NCBI GenBank assembly: GCA_051647685.1
Contig: JBOFEG010000013.1
Span: 1-37,280 of the forward strand
Source: CALTSX01 sp051647685
Lineage (GTDB): Bacteria > Chlamydiota > Chlamydiia > Chlamydiales > CALTSX01
Direction of reading: 5' to 3'
DNA: 37,280 nt
The position numbers and the translations under genes were made by a program. Under the pieces are notes generated by a model that saw only the letters and a list, made by a program, of their open reading frames with translations, was not told the DNA's origin and did not search any database. Of the stretch, positions 1-7,599 are shown in pieces. Each line of letters starts with the position of its first letter. Positions within the stretch are counted from its first letter, which is position 1.

Positions 1-830
1 CCTCTTTGATTTCGGTTTCACCGGTGTAGTTATTATCAGTGTTGGTGGGAGTTAAGGTGCCTAAACCGGTTTTTATAAGTGCATTCCCACTAATTTTTCC
101 GCTGGCAATTAGGTTCCCGTGGATGGTTTCAATGGATCCATTCCCTATATTTATAGGATGCTTTAATTCTATGTCTCCATCAGTTTGTATTTTACCTTTT
201 TCTAATTCTATGCTGCCACTTGGATTCCCAAGTGCTTTACTATCTTTTACGTAGAGGTTTCCCCTTTTGATTTCAGTTCCCCCTGAGTAGTCGTTATTGA
301 TGTTAATGAGGCTTAGTGTGCCCAATCCAATTTTTTTTAAGGGGCCGCTTCCACTGATTCTTCCAGTAGCAGTTAATGTTTTCTCTGTGTCTATGCTTCC
401 TCCATTAGCTTCAATGGGGTTTTCTAGGGTTAAGTCTTTAGTGGTTTGCAAGTCTCCTGTTTGCAGGATGATTTTTCCATTGGGATTTCCTAAAACTTCT
501 GGAGTTTCTATCGAGAGTTTTCCCTCTTTGATTTCGGTTCCACCGGTGTAGTTGTTAGTTGTATTGGTCGGTTTGAGTACTCCAAATCCGGTTTTCTTTA
601 AGGGGCCGCTTCCGCTGATTTTTCCATTTACCTCTAGTTCTATGCCATCGGCAGTCTTAATAGCCCCTCCTTGTGCATCAATAGAGTTTGAAAAAATTAA
701 AATACCGGCAGGTTCAAGTTCTCCTCCTTTTAAGACAATAATAGAATCATTTAAAACTTTTGGATCGCTAAAAGTTAAAACTCCATCCTCTATGTGAGTT
801 AACCCTCTATAATTATTATTAATATTAGAT
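1..830 (-). repeat. Tandem about 261-bp (87-aa) repeats inside the autotransporter gene
   Basis: The reverse-strand NNY(T/S)G core recurs near 26, 287, 548 and about 806, giving a period of about 261 bp. The DNA is also alike: a GGGGCCGCTTCC(A/G)CTGATT block occurs near 340 and again near 601, exactly one period away. Each unit encodes one PATR-like beta-strand repeat. The unit nearest 806 is the most diverged. The array continues past the left edge, so copy number is unknown. Confidence 0.8.
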
Positions 831-2137
831 AATGTTAATGTGCCTTTTCCTTGTTTGACGATTCCACTATCGATGTGCTCTTTGGGAGCTTTTGTATCAG
901 CCTGAATTAAAAAGGGGGCATCTAAAGATTTTTGATTATTAAAAATTAGTGTAGCTTTACGAAAAAGAAAAATATCCGGAGCATAACCTTCTCCTTGTTT
1001 CGCGGGTTGGGTTGTGAGAGATTTCCCCCCCAGCACACTATTATTTTGGACGCTAGTATTATCTTTTATATAACAAAAAGCTGAATCTCCAACAAAAATT
1101 CCACCTCCTATTCCCGCACCAGCATTACCATATCCACTTTTATCACTGTTTGCAAAAAAACCACCTTGTGGGTACGGTAATCCCATTGATGCTAATCCAT
1201 ATCCGCAACCGCCTCCAAAACCACCGCCTCCTGCAATTATAAGACTATTACCACCACCACCACCAAATCCACCGCCTCCGCCTCCACCTACTCTTGAAGG
1301 TCCGCCCCCACTTCCGAAGCCACCGCCTCCTCCTGCTTTATTAATAATGCCTTTACCGCCTGGATTACCACCTCCGCCACCACCTGCGTTAGATATGGCA
1401 GCAGCCCCCCCTCCTCCACAATAGCCACCACTACCACCACCTTTGCCTTTCTCTAGTCCATCAGTTCCAGCTCCATTTCCTCCACTTTCTCCACCTTTAT
1501 TGCCTCCATGTCCACCTCCATACCCTTCAGTTAGTAAAGAATTATCGTAAGTACCACCATCGCCATTAATATAACCTGGATAATCTCCCCCTCCTCTTTG
1601 AATGGTTCCATTCTTATCAGCAATAGAAAAGCTAGCTCCTCCTCCACCTATAATGTTAGCTGAAGTAGTTGCTATATTACCTCCTTGAGCAATACAATTT
1701 TTAATAACAACATTTTCTAAAAAAAGTTGATTACCGCGATCAATATATACTCCACCGCCTGCTCCTAATCCTCCACCTCCTCCATTTCCACCTACGGCTG
1801 CACCATTTTGTAATACGCAATTTGTAATACTTAAATTTGACATTATAGTAGCAAATAGCCGCCACTTTTTATCTCCATCTATAATTTGTTGGTTTTCTGA
1901 AATAATTTTAGTATTTTTTTGAATTACCGGTAAATCGGATAGAAGCTTAATAGGTATATTCTGAGGAATTTTTATATTAATAGTATTTAAATCATCGCCT
2001 ACCTTATTACTATCTATAATAGCTTGTCGTAAAGTACCAACTCCACTATCTTGATTAGTAGTAACAGAAAAATTTTCTCCATACAAGATAGAATTTAAAA
2101 GTCCAATAACAGAAATAACCAAGGTAATAATGCGCAT
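1..2137 (-). CDS. Large autotransporter/Pmp-like beta-helix surface protein, N-terminal part (runs off left edge)
   Basis: The minus frame from ATG at 2137 is open to base 1 (712 codons, no stop), so the C-terminus lies outside the window. The N-terminus (MRIITLVISVIGLLNSILYG) is a classic signal peptide. It is followed by a 'VTTNQDSGVGTLRQAI' segment, typical of secreted right-handed beta-helix proteins. Residues about 155-350 are extremely Gly-rich (runs of GGGG). From about residue 440 on there are tandem 87-residue units of the autotransporter-associated (PATR) type, each with a G(T/V)L-x-P/L-x-N-x-x-NNY(T/S)GGT-x-I core. This predicts a secreted passenger domain. The usual C-terminal beta-barrel cannot be seen here. 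Classic chlamydial Pmp motifs (many GGAI and FxxN) are not evident, so I call it Pmp-like rather than a true Pmp. It is divergent from tyrS. Surface adhesin or immune-variable antigen is inference. Confidence 0.85.
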   Translation of the reverse strand, partial: MRIITLVISVIGLLNSILYGENFSVTTNQDSGVGTLRQAIIDSNKVGDDLNTINIKIPQNIPIKLLSDLPVIQKNTKIISENQQIIDGDKKWRLFATIMSNLSITNCVLQNGAAVGGNGGGGGLGAGGGVYIDRGNQLFLENVVIKNCIAQGGNIATTSANIIGGGGASFSIADKNGTIQRGGGDYPGYINGDGGTYDNSLLTEGYGGGHGGNKGGESGGNGAGTDGLEKGKGGGSGGYCGGGGAAAISNAGGGGGGNPGGKGIINKAGGGGGFGSGGGPSRVGGGGGGGFGGGGGNSLIIAGGGGFGGGCGYGLASMGLPYPQGGFFANSDKSGYGNAGAGIGGGIFVGDSAFCYIKDNTSVQNNSVLGGKSLTTQPAKQGEGYAPDIFLFRKATLIFNNQKSLDAPFLIQADTKAPKEHIDSGIVKQGKGTLTLSNINNNYRGLTHIEDGVLTFSDPKVLNDSIIVLKGGELEPAGILIFSNSIDAQGGAIKTADGIELEVNGKISGSGPLKKTGFGVLKPTNTTNNYTGGTEIKEGKLSIETPEVLGNPNGKIILQTGDLQTTKDLTLENPIEANGGSIDTEKTLTATGRISGSGPLKKIGLGTLSLININNDYSGGTEIKRGNLYVKDSKALGNPSGSIELEKGKIQTDGDIELKHPINIGNGSIETIHGNLIASGKISGNALIKTGLGTLTPTNTDNNYTGETEIKE
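1025..1031 (-). repeat. Second seven-G homopolymer in coding strand of autotransporter gene
   Basis: A run of seven C on the plus strand at 1025-1031 lies in the segment encoding 'LGGKSLTT', just after the Gly-rich domain. A one-base change in length would truncate the passenger domain. This is the second of two equal-length tracts in this gene. Confidence 0.6.
1405..1411 (-). repeat. Seven-G homopolymer in coding strand of autotransporter gene
   Basis: Seven consecutive C on the plus strand (G on the coding strand) fall within Gly codons about 244 residues into the protein. As written, the reading frame is intact. Poly-G tracts are known slip sites in some chlamydial pmp genes (for example C. 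pneumoniae pmp10), so switching is possible but not shown. Confidence 0.6.
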
Positions 2138-2247
2138 ATTTATTTTATTTTCAATAAATTTATATATATACCTATTGTCGAATATTTTGGCAAAAAAATT
2201 TTTTTAATTATAAATTATTAAAATATGACAAATAACGAATCTTTTTC

Positions 2248-2277
2248 TTGTTAATGAATTGAATTTATTCATAAATA
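2248..2277 (+). promoter_or_regulatory. Possible sigma-70-type promoter of tyrS
   Basis: TTGTTA at 2248-2253 is followed, 17-18 bases on, by an AT-rich ATAAATA at 2271-2277. This would start transcription a few bases before the tyrS ATG at 2290. The 152-bp divergent gap (2138-2289) is extremely AT-rich, so chance matches are likely. Confidence 0.3.
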
Positions 2278-2289
2278 GATCTATAAAAG

Positions 2290-3498
2290 ATGACTATGAA
2301 AAAAAATACATCACAATCCATTTTAAAAACAATTAACCACGTTATTGAAGAATGTATTTCATTACAAGAACTTGAAAAAAAACTAACTTCTAAAAAATCT
2401 TTAGTTATTAAATATGGAGTTGATGTCACAGCCCCTTTTCTTCATCTTGGTCATGCTGTAAATTTATGGATGATGCGAGCATTTCAAGAACATGGACACA
2501 AAGTAATTTTTTTAATTGGGGATTTTACAACAAAAATTGGAGACCCCACCGGAAGAGACACACAAAGAAAACTCTTAAGTGACGAAGAAATGAAACTCAA
2601 TGCACAGGAATTCATTCGTCAAGTGAGTCTTGTATTACTAACAGATCCTAAAGTTTTCTCTATTCGTAGAAATTCTGAGTGGTATGATAAGATGGCTTTA
2701 TCTGAATTTATCGATCTGGTATCTATGGTTACTCATGCAAAACTGATCCAGCGCGATATGTTTCAAAAACGAATCGAAAATCATCGAGAAATCTTTATGC
2801 ATGAAATGCTATATCCTTTGTTACAAGGCTACGATTCTGTTATGTTGGAATCCGATCTGACCATTGTTGGTAGTGATCAGTTATTCAATGAACTCATGGG
2901 AAGATTTTACCAAGAACGCTTTGGGCAGAAACCTCAAGTTGTTATGACAAGCCGAATTACCCCGGGTATAGATGGGCGAGAAAAACAGAGCAAAAGTATT
3001 GGTAATTACATCGCTCTAATCGATTCACCAAAAGAAAAATTTGGTAAAGTTATGAGCATTCCGGATGCACTTATTATTCCCTATTTGGAAGTGTATACCG
3101 ATATTTCTCAAGAGAAAATTGAAGAATGCAAACAAAATTTATCGCATAATATTAATCCCATGGAAATTAAAAAATATACGGCGAATAGAATTGTTGCAAG
3201 ATATCATGGAGATTCTATTGCAAATGAAGAACAATCTTGGTTCGAAAATACTTTTTCTAAACAAAAAATTCCAGAAGATGCTTTATTTATCTTATGTGTG
3301 CGACCGGGACAAAGTCTATTAGATACACTACACGAAGAATTACCTGAATATTCTAAAACTGCACTTAGGCAATTGATTGTCGGTGGAGGAGTACGAATTA
3401 ATGGCGATAAAGTTGATTTAACTCAAATAAGAACATATATGCCAAACGCAGGCGATATTATTAAAGTTGGGAAGAGGAAATGGTTTCAGATAAAATAA
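2290..3498 (+). CDS. tyrS: Tyrosyl-tRNA synthetase (TyrRZ-like, ~400-residue subtype)
   Basis: Class I aminoacyl-tRNA synthetase that charges tRNA-Tyr in the cytosol. Seen in the 402-residue product: the HIGH motif as HLGH (near residue 56), 'FLIGDFTTKIGDPTGR', 'QGYDS', 'GSDQLFNELMGRF', a KMSKS-type loop written KQSKS (near residue 236), and a C-terminal S4-like RNA-binding domain ('RQLIVGGGVRINGDKV'). Length and these motifs fit the shorter TyrRZ/TyrS2 subtype. The Chlamydia enzyme I remember is of the other subtype ('GFDPTAPSLHIGH...GMIGDPSGKS'). ATG at 2290 is used, with a second ATG two codons on and no strong ribosome site. The 3' end overlaps the convergent serS by 13 bp. Confidence 0.95.
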   Translation: MTMKKNTSQSILKTINHVIEECISLQELEKKLTSKKSLVIKYGVDVTAPFLHLGHAVNLWMMRAFQEHGHKVIFLIGDFTTKIGDPTGRDTQRKLLSDEEMKLNAQEFIRQVSLVLLTDPKVFSIRRNSEWYDKMALSEFIDLVSMVTHAKLIQRDMFQKRIENHREIFMHEMLYPLLQGYDSVMLESDLTIVGSDQLFNELMGRFYQERFGQKPQVVMTSRITPGIDGREKQSKSIGNYIALIDSPKEKFGKVMSIPDALIIPYLEVYTDISQEKIEECKQNLSHNINPMEIKKYTANRIVARYHGDSIANEEQSWFENTFSKQKIPEDALFILCVRPGQSLLDTLHEELPEYSKTALRQLIVGGGVRINGDKVDLTQIRTYMPNAGDIIKVGKRKWFQIK

Positions 3499-4775
3499 AT
3501 GTCAGGGTCCCCTAACCGACTAATACCCGCGAAATATGGTTGTAAAATTTTTGGTAACGATATACTGCCATTTTCCAATTGATGATTTTCAAGAAAGGGA
3601 ACAATAATTCTAGGGGTTGCAATAGCTGTATTATTGAGTGTATGGCAAAATTTGATATCCCCTGTATCGATAGATCGATATCGTAGACCAGTTCTTCTCG
3701 CTTGCCAATCATATAGCATCGAACAGCTATGTGTTTCTCTGTATTTTCCCTGACTTGGTACCCATGCTTCAATATCAAACATCCGCACTTTTCCAAGGCC
3801 CATATCCCCTGTGCAACAATCCATAACTCGATAAGGAAGTTCTAGTGCTTGCATTAATTCTTGGGAAATACTGAGTAATTTAGATAGCCAGTGTTCAGAC
3901 TCCATTGGATCATTTTTACAAATAACGAATAACTCAACTTTATAAAATTGATGCACTCTAACAAGTCCTCTTACATCTCGTCCAGCACTACCAGCTTCTC
4001 TACGAAAACAAGGAGAAAAACCAGCATAGAGAAGAGGTAAATCCTTTTCCTGTAAAATCTCGTCTGCATGTAAACTATTGATTATAACCTCAGATGTCCC
4101 CGTTAAATAAAAGTTCTCGTCAGCAAGATGATAAACCTGATCCCTCCCTTCAGGAAAATGGCCTGTACCATAAAGAGCAGATTCTCTTGCAATTGATGGC
4201 AGAGAAAGCGTTGTAAAACCATTTGCACGCGCCTTTTGTAGAGCAATTTGTAAAAATAGCATTTCAAGGGTAACCATCTCATTGCGTAAAGCATATGTAC
4301 GATTTCCGGATATTTTTGTTATTCTATCTAATTCACCCCAGTTATGTTTGCGCAAAATTTCGACATGGTCAAGCACTGGAAAAGAAAACTTAGGAATTTT
4401 ACCCCATTTACGTACTTCAACATTATCAGACTCATTTATACCTATAGGGGCTTTTTCATCTGGAATATTGGGAACAAGTAACAGATATTCTCGCAACTGT
4501 TGCTCAGCCGTATGTAATTTTGGTTTTAGTGTATTAATTTCGAGACTGATTTCTTTACCTCTCCGGATTAAATCAGCCTTTTTCTCAACTGGAGATTGAG
4601 AGATTAATTTAGCATTTGAGTTGCGCTCTGCTTGCAATCCTTCGAATTTTTGTTTGTAGATATGTAATTCAGACTCTGACTTAAGCAGTTCATCTAAAGA
4701 GAGTTTAATTCGTTTCTGATCAATGGCTTTTTCTACCAATTCTCTATTTTTTTTTATAAATTTTATATCGAGCAT
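3486..4775 (-). CDS. serS: Seryl-tRNA synthetase
   Basis: Class II synthetase that charges tRNA-Ser (and selenocysteine tRNA where present). The 429-residue length is normal. Residues 1-about 110 form the long helical coiled-coil arm rich in Lys/Glu. The catalytic core has 'LTGTSEV', motif 2 'FRREAGSAGRDVRGLVR' and motif 3 'LNNTAIATPRIIVPFLEN'. The stop region overlaps the tyrS 3' end. It starts 32 bp after the short hypothetical gene at 4808-5161 on the same strand, so the two and the upstream tRNA-Leu may share a transcript. Confidence 0.97.
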   Translation of the reverse strand: MLDIKFIKKNRELVEKAIDQKRIKLSLDELLKSESELHIYKQKFEGLQAERNSNAKLISQSPVEKKADLIRRGKEISLEINTLKPKLHTAEQQLREYLLLVPNIPDEKAPIGINESDNVEVRKWGKIPKFSFPVLDHVEILRKHNWGELDRITKISGNRTYALRNEMVTLEMLFLQIALQKARANGFTTLSLPSIARESALYGTGHFPEGRDQVYHLADENFYLTGTSEVIINSLHADEILQEKDLPLLYAGFSPCFRREAGSAGRDVRGLVRVHQFYKVELFVICKNDPMESEHWLSKLLSISQELMQALELPYRVMDCCTGDMGLGKVRMFDIEAWVPSQGKYRETHSCSMLYDWQARRTGLRYRSIDTGDIKFCHTLNNTAIATPRIIVPFLENHQLENGSISLPKILQPYFAGISRLGDPDIYFI

Positions 4776-4807
4776 AGATAAATTATTTTATAGATTCTAT
4801 TAAGGCT

Positions 4808-5161
4808 TCACAGTAATGATTCGGGATTATCGTAATACACTAAACGTTTTACATGAGGATTGGATTCTTTAAAAACAGTTTGGAGAGAAATATCAAAGGA
4901 ATTTCCAAGATCTGTAAGTAAGATTGACACTTTAGAACATTTTTTTGCAATATCCATTTCGGATAGAGATACATCATCCAAATTAAAAGTATGGACTTGG
5001 ATATCCGTACCTTTAAACTTTCCTATTACCCCTGGAGTTGCATGAACATAGACATGGATTCCCTTTTTTTGTAGCTCAGGAATAAAAGTGGCAAAATGAT
5101 CGGCAGGACCTCCATGACAAACAACACAACAAATAGTTATCAATGCTAAAGCATTAATCAT
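4808..5161 (-). CDS. Hypothetical protein, possibly an N-terminal remnant
   Basis: A 117-residue protein I do not firmly recognise. It starts with a hydrophobic stretch (MINALALITICCVVC) followed by 'HGGPADHFATFIPEL'. The pattern of alternating strands and helices ('GIHVYVHATPGVIG', 'VSILLTDLGNSFD', 'VKRLVYYDNPESLL') looks like the first Rossmann-like half of a larger enzyme such as a glycosyltransferase. A GGAG ribosome site lies 7 bases before the ATG, supporting the start. It ends abruptly in 'YYDNPESLL'-stop, where an alpha/beta domain would be expected to continue. It may therefore be truncated, or a small stand-alone domain. It follows tRNA-Leu by 22 bp and precedes serS. Confidence 0.55.
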   Translation of the reverse strand: MINALALITICCVVCHGGPADHFATFIPELQKKGIHVYVHATPGVIGKFKGTDIQVHTFNLDDVSLSEMDIAKKCSKVSILLTDLGNSFDISLQTVFKESNPHVKRLVYYDNPESLL

Positions 5162-5183
5162 CTGGCTGCTCCATGATAATGAT

Positions 5184-5269
5184 TGCTCAGAGCCGGACTT
5201 GAACCGGCACGAGCGATAAAGCTCAACGGATTTTAAGTCCGTTGCGTCTACCTATTCCGCCATCCGAGC
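5184..5269 (-). tRNA. tRNA-Leu (anticodon UAA)
   Basis: On the minus strand the cloverleaf starts GCTCGGATGGCGGAATAGG. The acceptor stem GCTCGGA pairs with TCTGAGC (one G-T), with discriminator A at 5184. The anticodon arm CGGAC-TTAAAAT-CCG gives anticodon TAA, and there is a long variable arm, as in class II tRNAs. The T arm is CCGG-TTCAAGT-CCGG. CCA is not encoded. Length is 86 nt. Confidence 0.96.
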
Positions 5270-5313
5270 AAATCAGAAAATAGTCTAAAAAAAAGCGTAT
5301 CTTTTATGCAAGT

Positions 5314-6027
5314 CTATTCATCTGTTGGTAATATCTGTGAATGAATATTATCTGATCTTTCAAGAGCATCTTCTACTGTAGTAGTAGAGTGAGGAAAATC
5401 TTCTTGGACAATCTCACTCGATAAGACTTGGTGCTGCAACGGTTCAATTTCTCTACCGAGTTCCATCTCATATATTTCACTATTATCGAGAATAGGTGGT
5501 ACTTGTTCGCCGGTTTCTTCATAGGTATCTTGAAGTGGCTTATTTTGACTATCTCTCTGATCTCGATGATATTTTTTAGAAATTAAATCTGGAGGTGGCA
5601 GAATAAGGTTAGTTCTTCCTTCTTCTCTATTAGAATGCCATTTAGAATGACCTCCTTCATTATGGTCGGAAGATCGTTTTCGAGGTTCCCGTCTTTTCAT
5701 AGGTTTTCTTTCTGACCCACGAGATTCTTCTCTATTAGGAGGCATTAATTTTTTTTCTATAGATTTATTCGACTTATCCGAATTCGGTATTTTTAATGAA
5801 GGCATTGCATCTTTAGTTTCTAGCACCTCATAATCAGTAACAGGTACAAGGAAAGACTTAGATCGTTCTGAAGAGCGAAAAAAATAAGAACTTCCAAAAC
5901 ATACAACTTCAACTGAGTCTACGAGATATTCCTCATTATTTCCAGTCTTAGTATTACGAATTATCAATCTACATCCATCTCTTGGAGCAATAATAGTTTC
6001 AATAATTGGTTCTCTAGTAAAATCCAC
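5314..6027 (-). CDS. Chlamydial conserved hypothetical protein with disordered charged tail (position of CT504)
   Basis: A 237-residue product starting at GTG (6027). Residues 1-about 70 look folded: 'PIIETIIAPRDGCRLIIRN', then 'YLVDSVEVVCFGSSYFFRSSERSKSFLVPVTDYEVLE'. The rest is low complexity, with a basic Arg/Lys/Glu-rich part (about 90-145) and an acidic, Gln/Glu-rich C-terminus. No signal peptide or membrane segment is seen. It lies directly downstream of gapA on the same strand, the position of the C. trachomatis hypothetical CT504, so it is probably the positional counterpart. Function is unknown. A nucleic-acid-binding or scaffold role for the basic middle is speculation. Confidence 0.75.
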   Translation of the reverse strand: MDFTREPIIETIIAPRDGCRLIIRNTKTGNNEEYLVDSVEVVCFGSSYFFRSSERSKSFLVPVTDYEVLETKDAMPSLKIPNSDKSNKSIEKKLMPPNREESRGSERKPMKRREPRKRSSDHNEGGHSKWHSNREEGRTNLILPPPDLISKKYHRDQRDSQNKPLQDTYEETGEQVPPILDNSEIYEMELGREIEPLQHQVLSSEIVQEDFPHSTTTVEDALERSDNIHSQILPTDE

Positions 6028-6081
6028 AGTTCTTAACCTAGTTATTACTTAGCATAATTGCTAAATATGTTCTCAAATTGT

Positions 6082-7092
6082 TCAATTCTTGGATACAATA
6101 TATTTTACCAAATCTAAAATACGAGCAGCATATCCAGTCTCATTATCATACCAAGCGATCAATTTATAAAAAGTTGGTGTTAAACCAATTCCTATTGTAG
6201 CATCAAATATTCCAGAAAAAGTAGCACCAATACAATCACTAGAAACAAGTGGCTCTGCTGTATAACCTAAAATTCCTTTAAGGTCATTTTCGGATTCCTC
6301 TTTCATTAACTCACAAATTGTATTGTATGTCGTTGATTTATTCAGTTTTACAGTAAAGTCAATAGTGGATACGTTAAGAATAGGAACGCGAAATGCCATC
6401 CCTGTCAATTTTCCTTTTAATTCTGGAATGATTTTAGTTACAGCAACAGCCGCACCGGTCGTTGCGGGTATGATATTTGAAAAAGCAGCTCTGCCAAGTC
6501 GCAAATCTTTTGCCGATACGCCATCGACTGTCATTTGAGAAGAGGTAACTGCATGAATCGTGGTCATTAACCCCTCTATAATACCAAAATGCTGATTCAA
6601 GATATTAACAATAGGGGCTAAACAGTTTGTTGTACAAGAAGCATTTGAAATTGCATGATGAATCTTAAAATTATATATATTATGATTAACACCCATTACA
6701 ATAATTGGCAAGTCATCTTTAGCAACTGTTGTTAAAATAACTTTTTTAGCACCTGCTTGTAGATGCTGGTTTAAATATTCACCCCTTGTAAATAAGCCAG
6801 TAGATTCAATAACTACATCAATTTTTAGCTTTGCCCAAGGAAGATAATTTATTTTCTTTTCTTGGAGAAGTAGAATGGAAGTAGACCCAATTTGCAAATG
6901 GTCATTTTTTATTGTAACAGATTGGGAAAATTTCCTATGAACAGTATCATACTTAAAAAGATAAGCTAGATTAGCAGGAGAACTGATATCGTTAATGGCA
7001 ACAATTTCAATTGGATTATGTGAATCTGATAAAGCAATACGTAATATTGCTCTACCTATTCTTCCAAATCCATTAATTGCTACGCGAATCAT
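6082..7092 (-). CDS. gapA: Glyceraldehyde-3-phosphate dehydrogenase
   Basis: Glycolytic enzyme that converts glyceraldehyde 3-phosphate, NAD+ and phosphate to 1,3-bisphosphoglycerate. The NAD-binding fold opens with 'VAINGFGRIGRAILR'. The catalytic Cys is in 'SNASCTTNCLAP' (about residue 150), and the His is in 'TTIHAVTSSQ'. The C-terminal 'WYDNETGYAARILDLV' is conserved. I choose ATG at 7092 (336 residues) because a GGAG site precedes it. A longer frame begins at a TTG at 7116 but adds only 'MKYPEKIR'. It sits 40 bp after rplQ, as in Chlamydia, so it may be co-transcribed with the ribosomal cluster. Confidence 0.97.
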   Translation of the reverse strand: MIRVAINGFGRIGRAILRIALSDSHNPIEIVAINDISSPANLAYLFKYDTVHRKFSQSVTIKNDHLQIGSTSILLLQEKKINYLPWAKLKIDVVIESTGLFTRGEYLNQHLQAGAKKVILTTVAKDDLPIIVMGVNHNIYNFKIHHAISNASCTTNCLAPIVNILNQHFGIIEGLMTTIHAVTSSQMTVDGVSAKDLRLGRAAFSNIIPATTGAAVAVTKIIPELKGKLTGMAFRVPILNVSTIDFTVKLNKSTTYNTICELMKEESENDLKGILGYTAEPLVSSDCIGATFSGIFDATIGIGLTPTFYKLIAWYDNETGYAARILDLVKYIVSKN

Positions 7093-7131
7093 CCGTATTT
7101 TCTCCGGATATTTCAATTTTGTTAGTGTAAA

Positions 7132-7599
7132 TTATTGAATATATTCTATAAAACACTGCGAAGCATCATCACCGATTCGCGATTGTTTACGGATAATGCG
7201 TGTATATCCACCCTCTCGATCAGCAAATCGAGGAGCTAAAATATTAAAAAGCTTATTTATTACTTTTCGATCTGTATTGTAAAATTTGATATCCGTTTCT
7301 TTTAAAGTTGGAGCATCAACTGAAATATTTTTTTTCTTTTCTCGGACTATTCTTGCTTGTTTTGGTGTTATCTTATTATAAGATATCATCAATTTCGATA
7401 TTGCTCTTCTGCGAGTGGCTAATGTATTTTTTTTGCCAAGCGTAATTAATCGATCAGCATGCTTTCTAAGTTCTTTTGCTTTTGGCAATGTGGTTTGAAT
7501 TCTTTCATGTTCTATTAAAGATTTTAATAGATTAGCAAACAGGCAACGTCTATGAGAAGAAGTTCTATTCAATTTTAATGTGTTTTTAGCATGTCTCAT
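7132..7599 (-). CDS. rplQ: 50S ribosomal protein L17
   Basis: Lines the peptide exit tunnel of the large subunit. The start 'MRHAKNTLKLNRTSSHRRCLFANLL' is the classic L17 signature. Length is 155 residues, a little longer than the usual 120-140 because of a middle segment rich in Lys ('KIT...REKKKNISVDAPT'). The ATG overlaps the rpoA stop by 4 bp (ATGA), indicating translational coupling. Confidence 0.97.
   Translation of the reverse strand: MRHAKNTLKLNRTSSHRRCLFANLLKSLIEHERIQTTLPKAKELRKHADRLITLGKKNTLATRRRAISKLMISYNKITPKQARIVREKKKNISVDAPTLKETDIKFYNTDRKVINKLFNILAPRFADREGGYTRIIRKQSRIGDDASQCFIEYIQ

Noticed and set aside
39..797. Three plus-strand frames rich in Pro/Ser/Phe
   Set aside because: They are shadows of the repeated minus-strand autotransporter gene; their period matches the 261-bp repeat, and they carry no domain.
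1100..1480. Dense CCACC/CCTCC repeats looking like a repeat array
   Set aside because: They are Gly codons (GGN) of the minus-strand gene, not a CRISPR or satellite array; no spacers are present.
5271..5313. Search for a CCA end or a terminator around tRNA-Leu
   Set aside because: No CCA is encoded after the discriminator base, and no stem followed by a T-run is visible.
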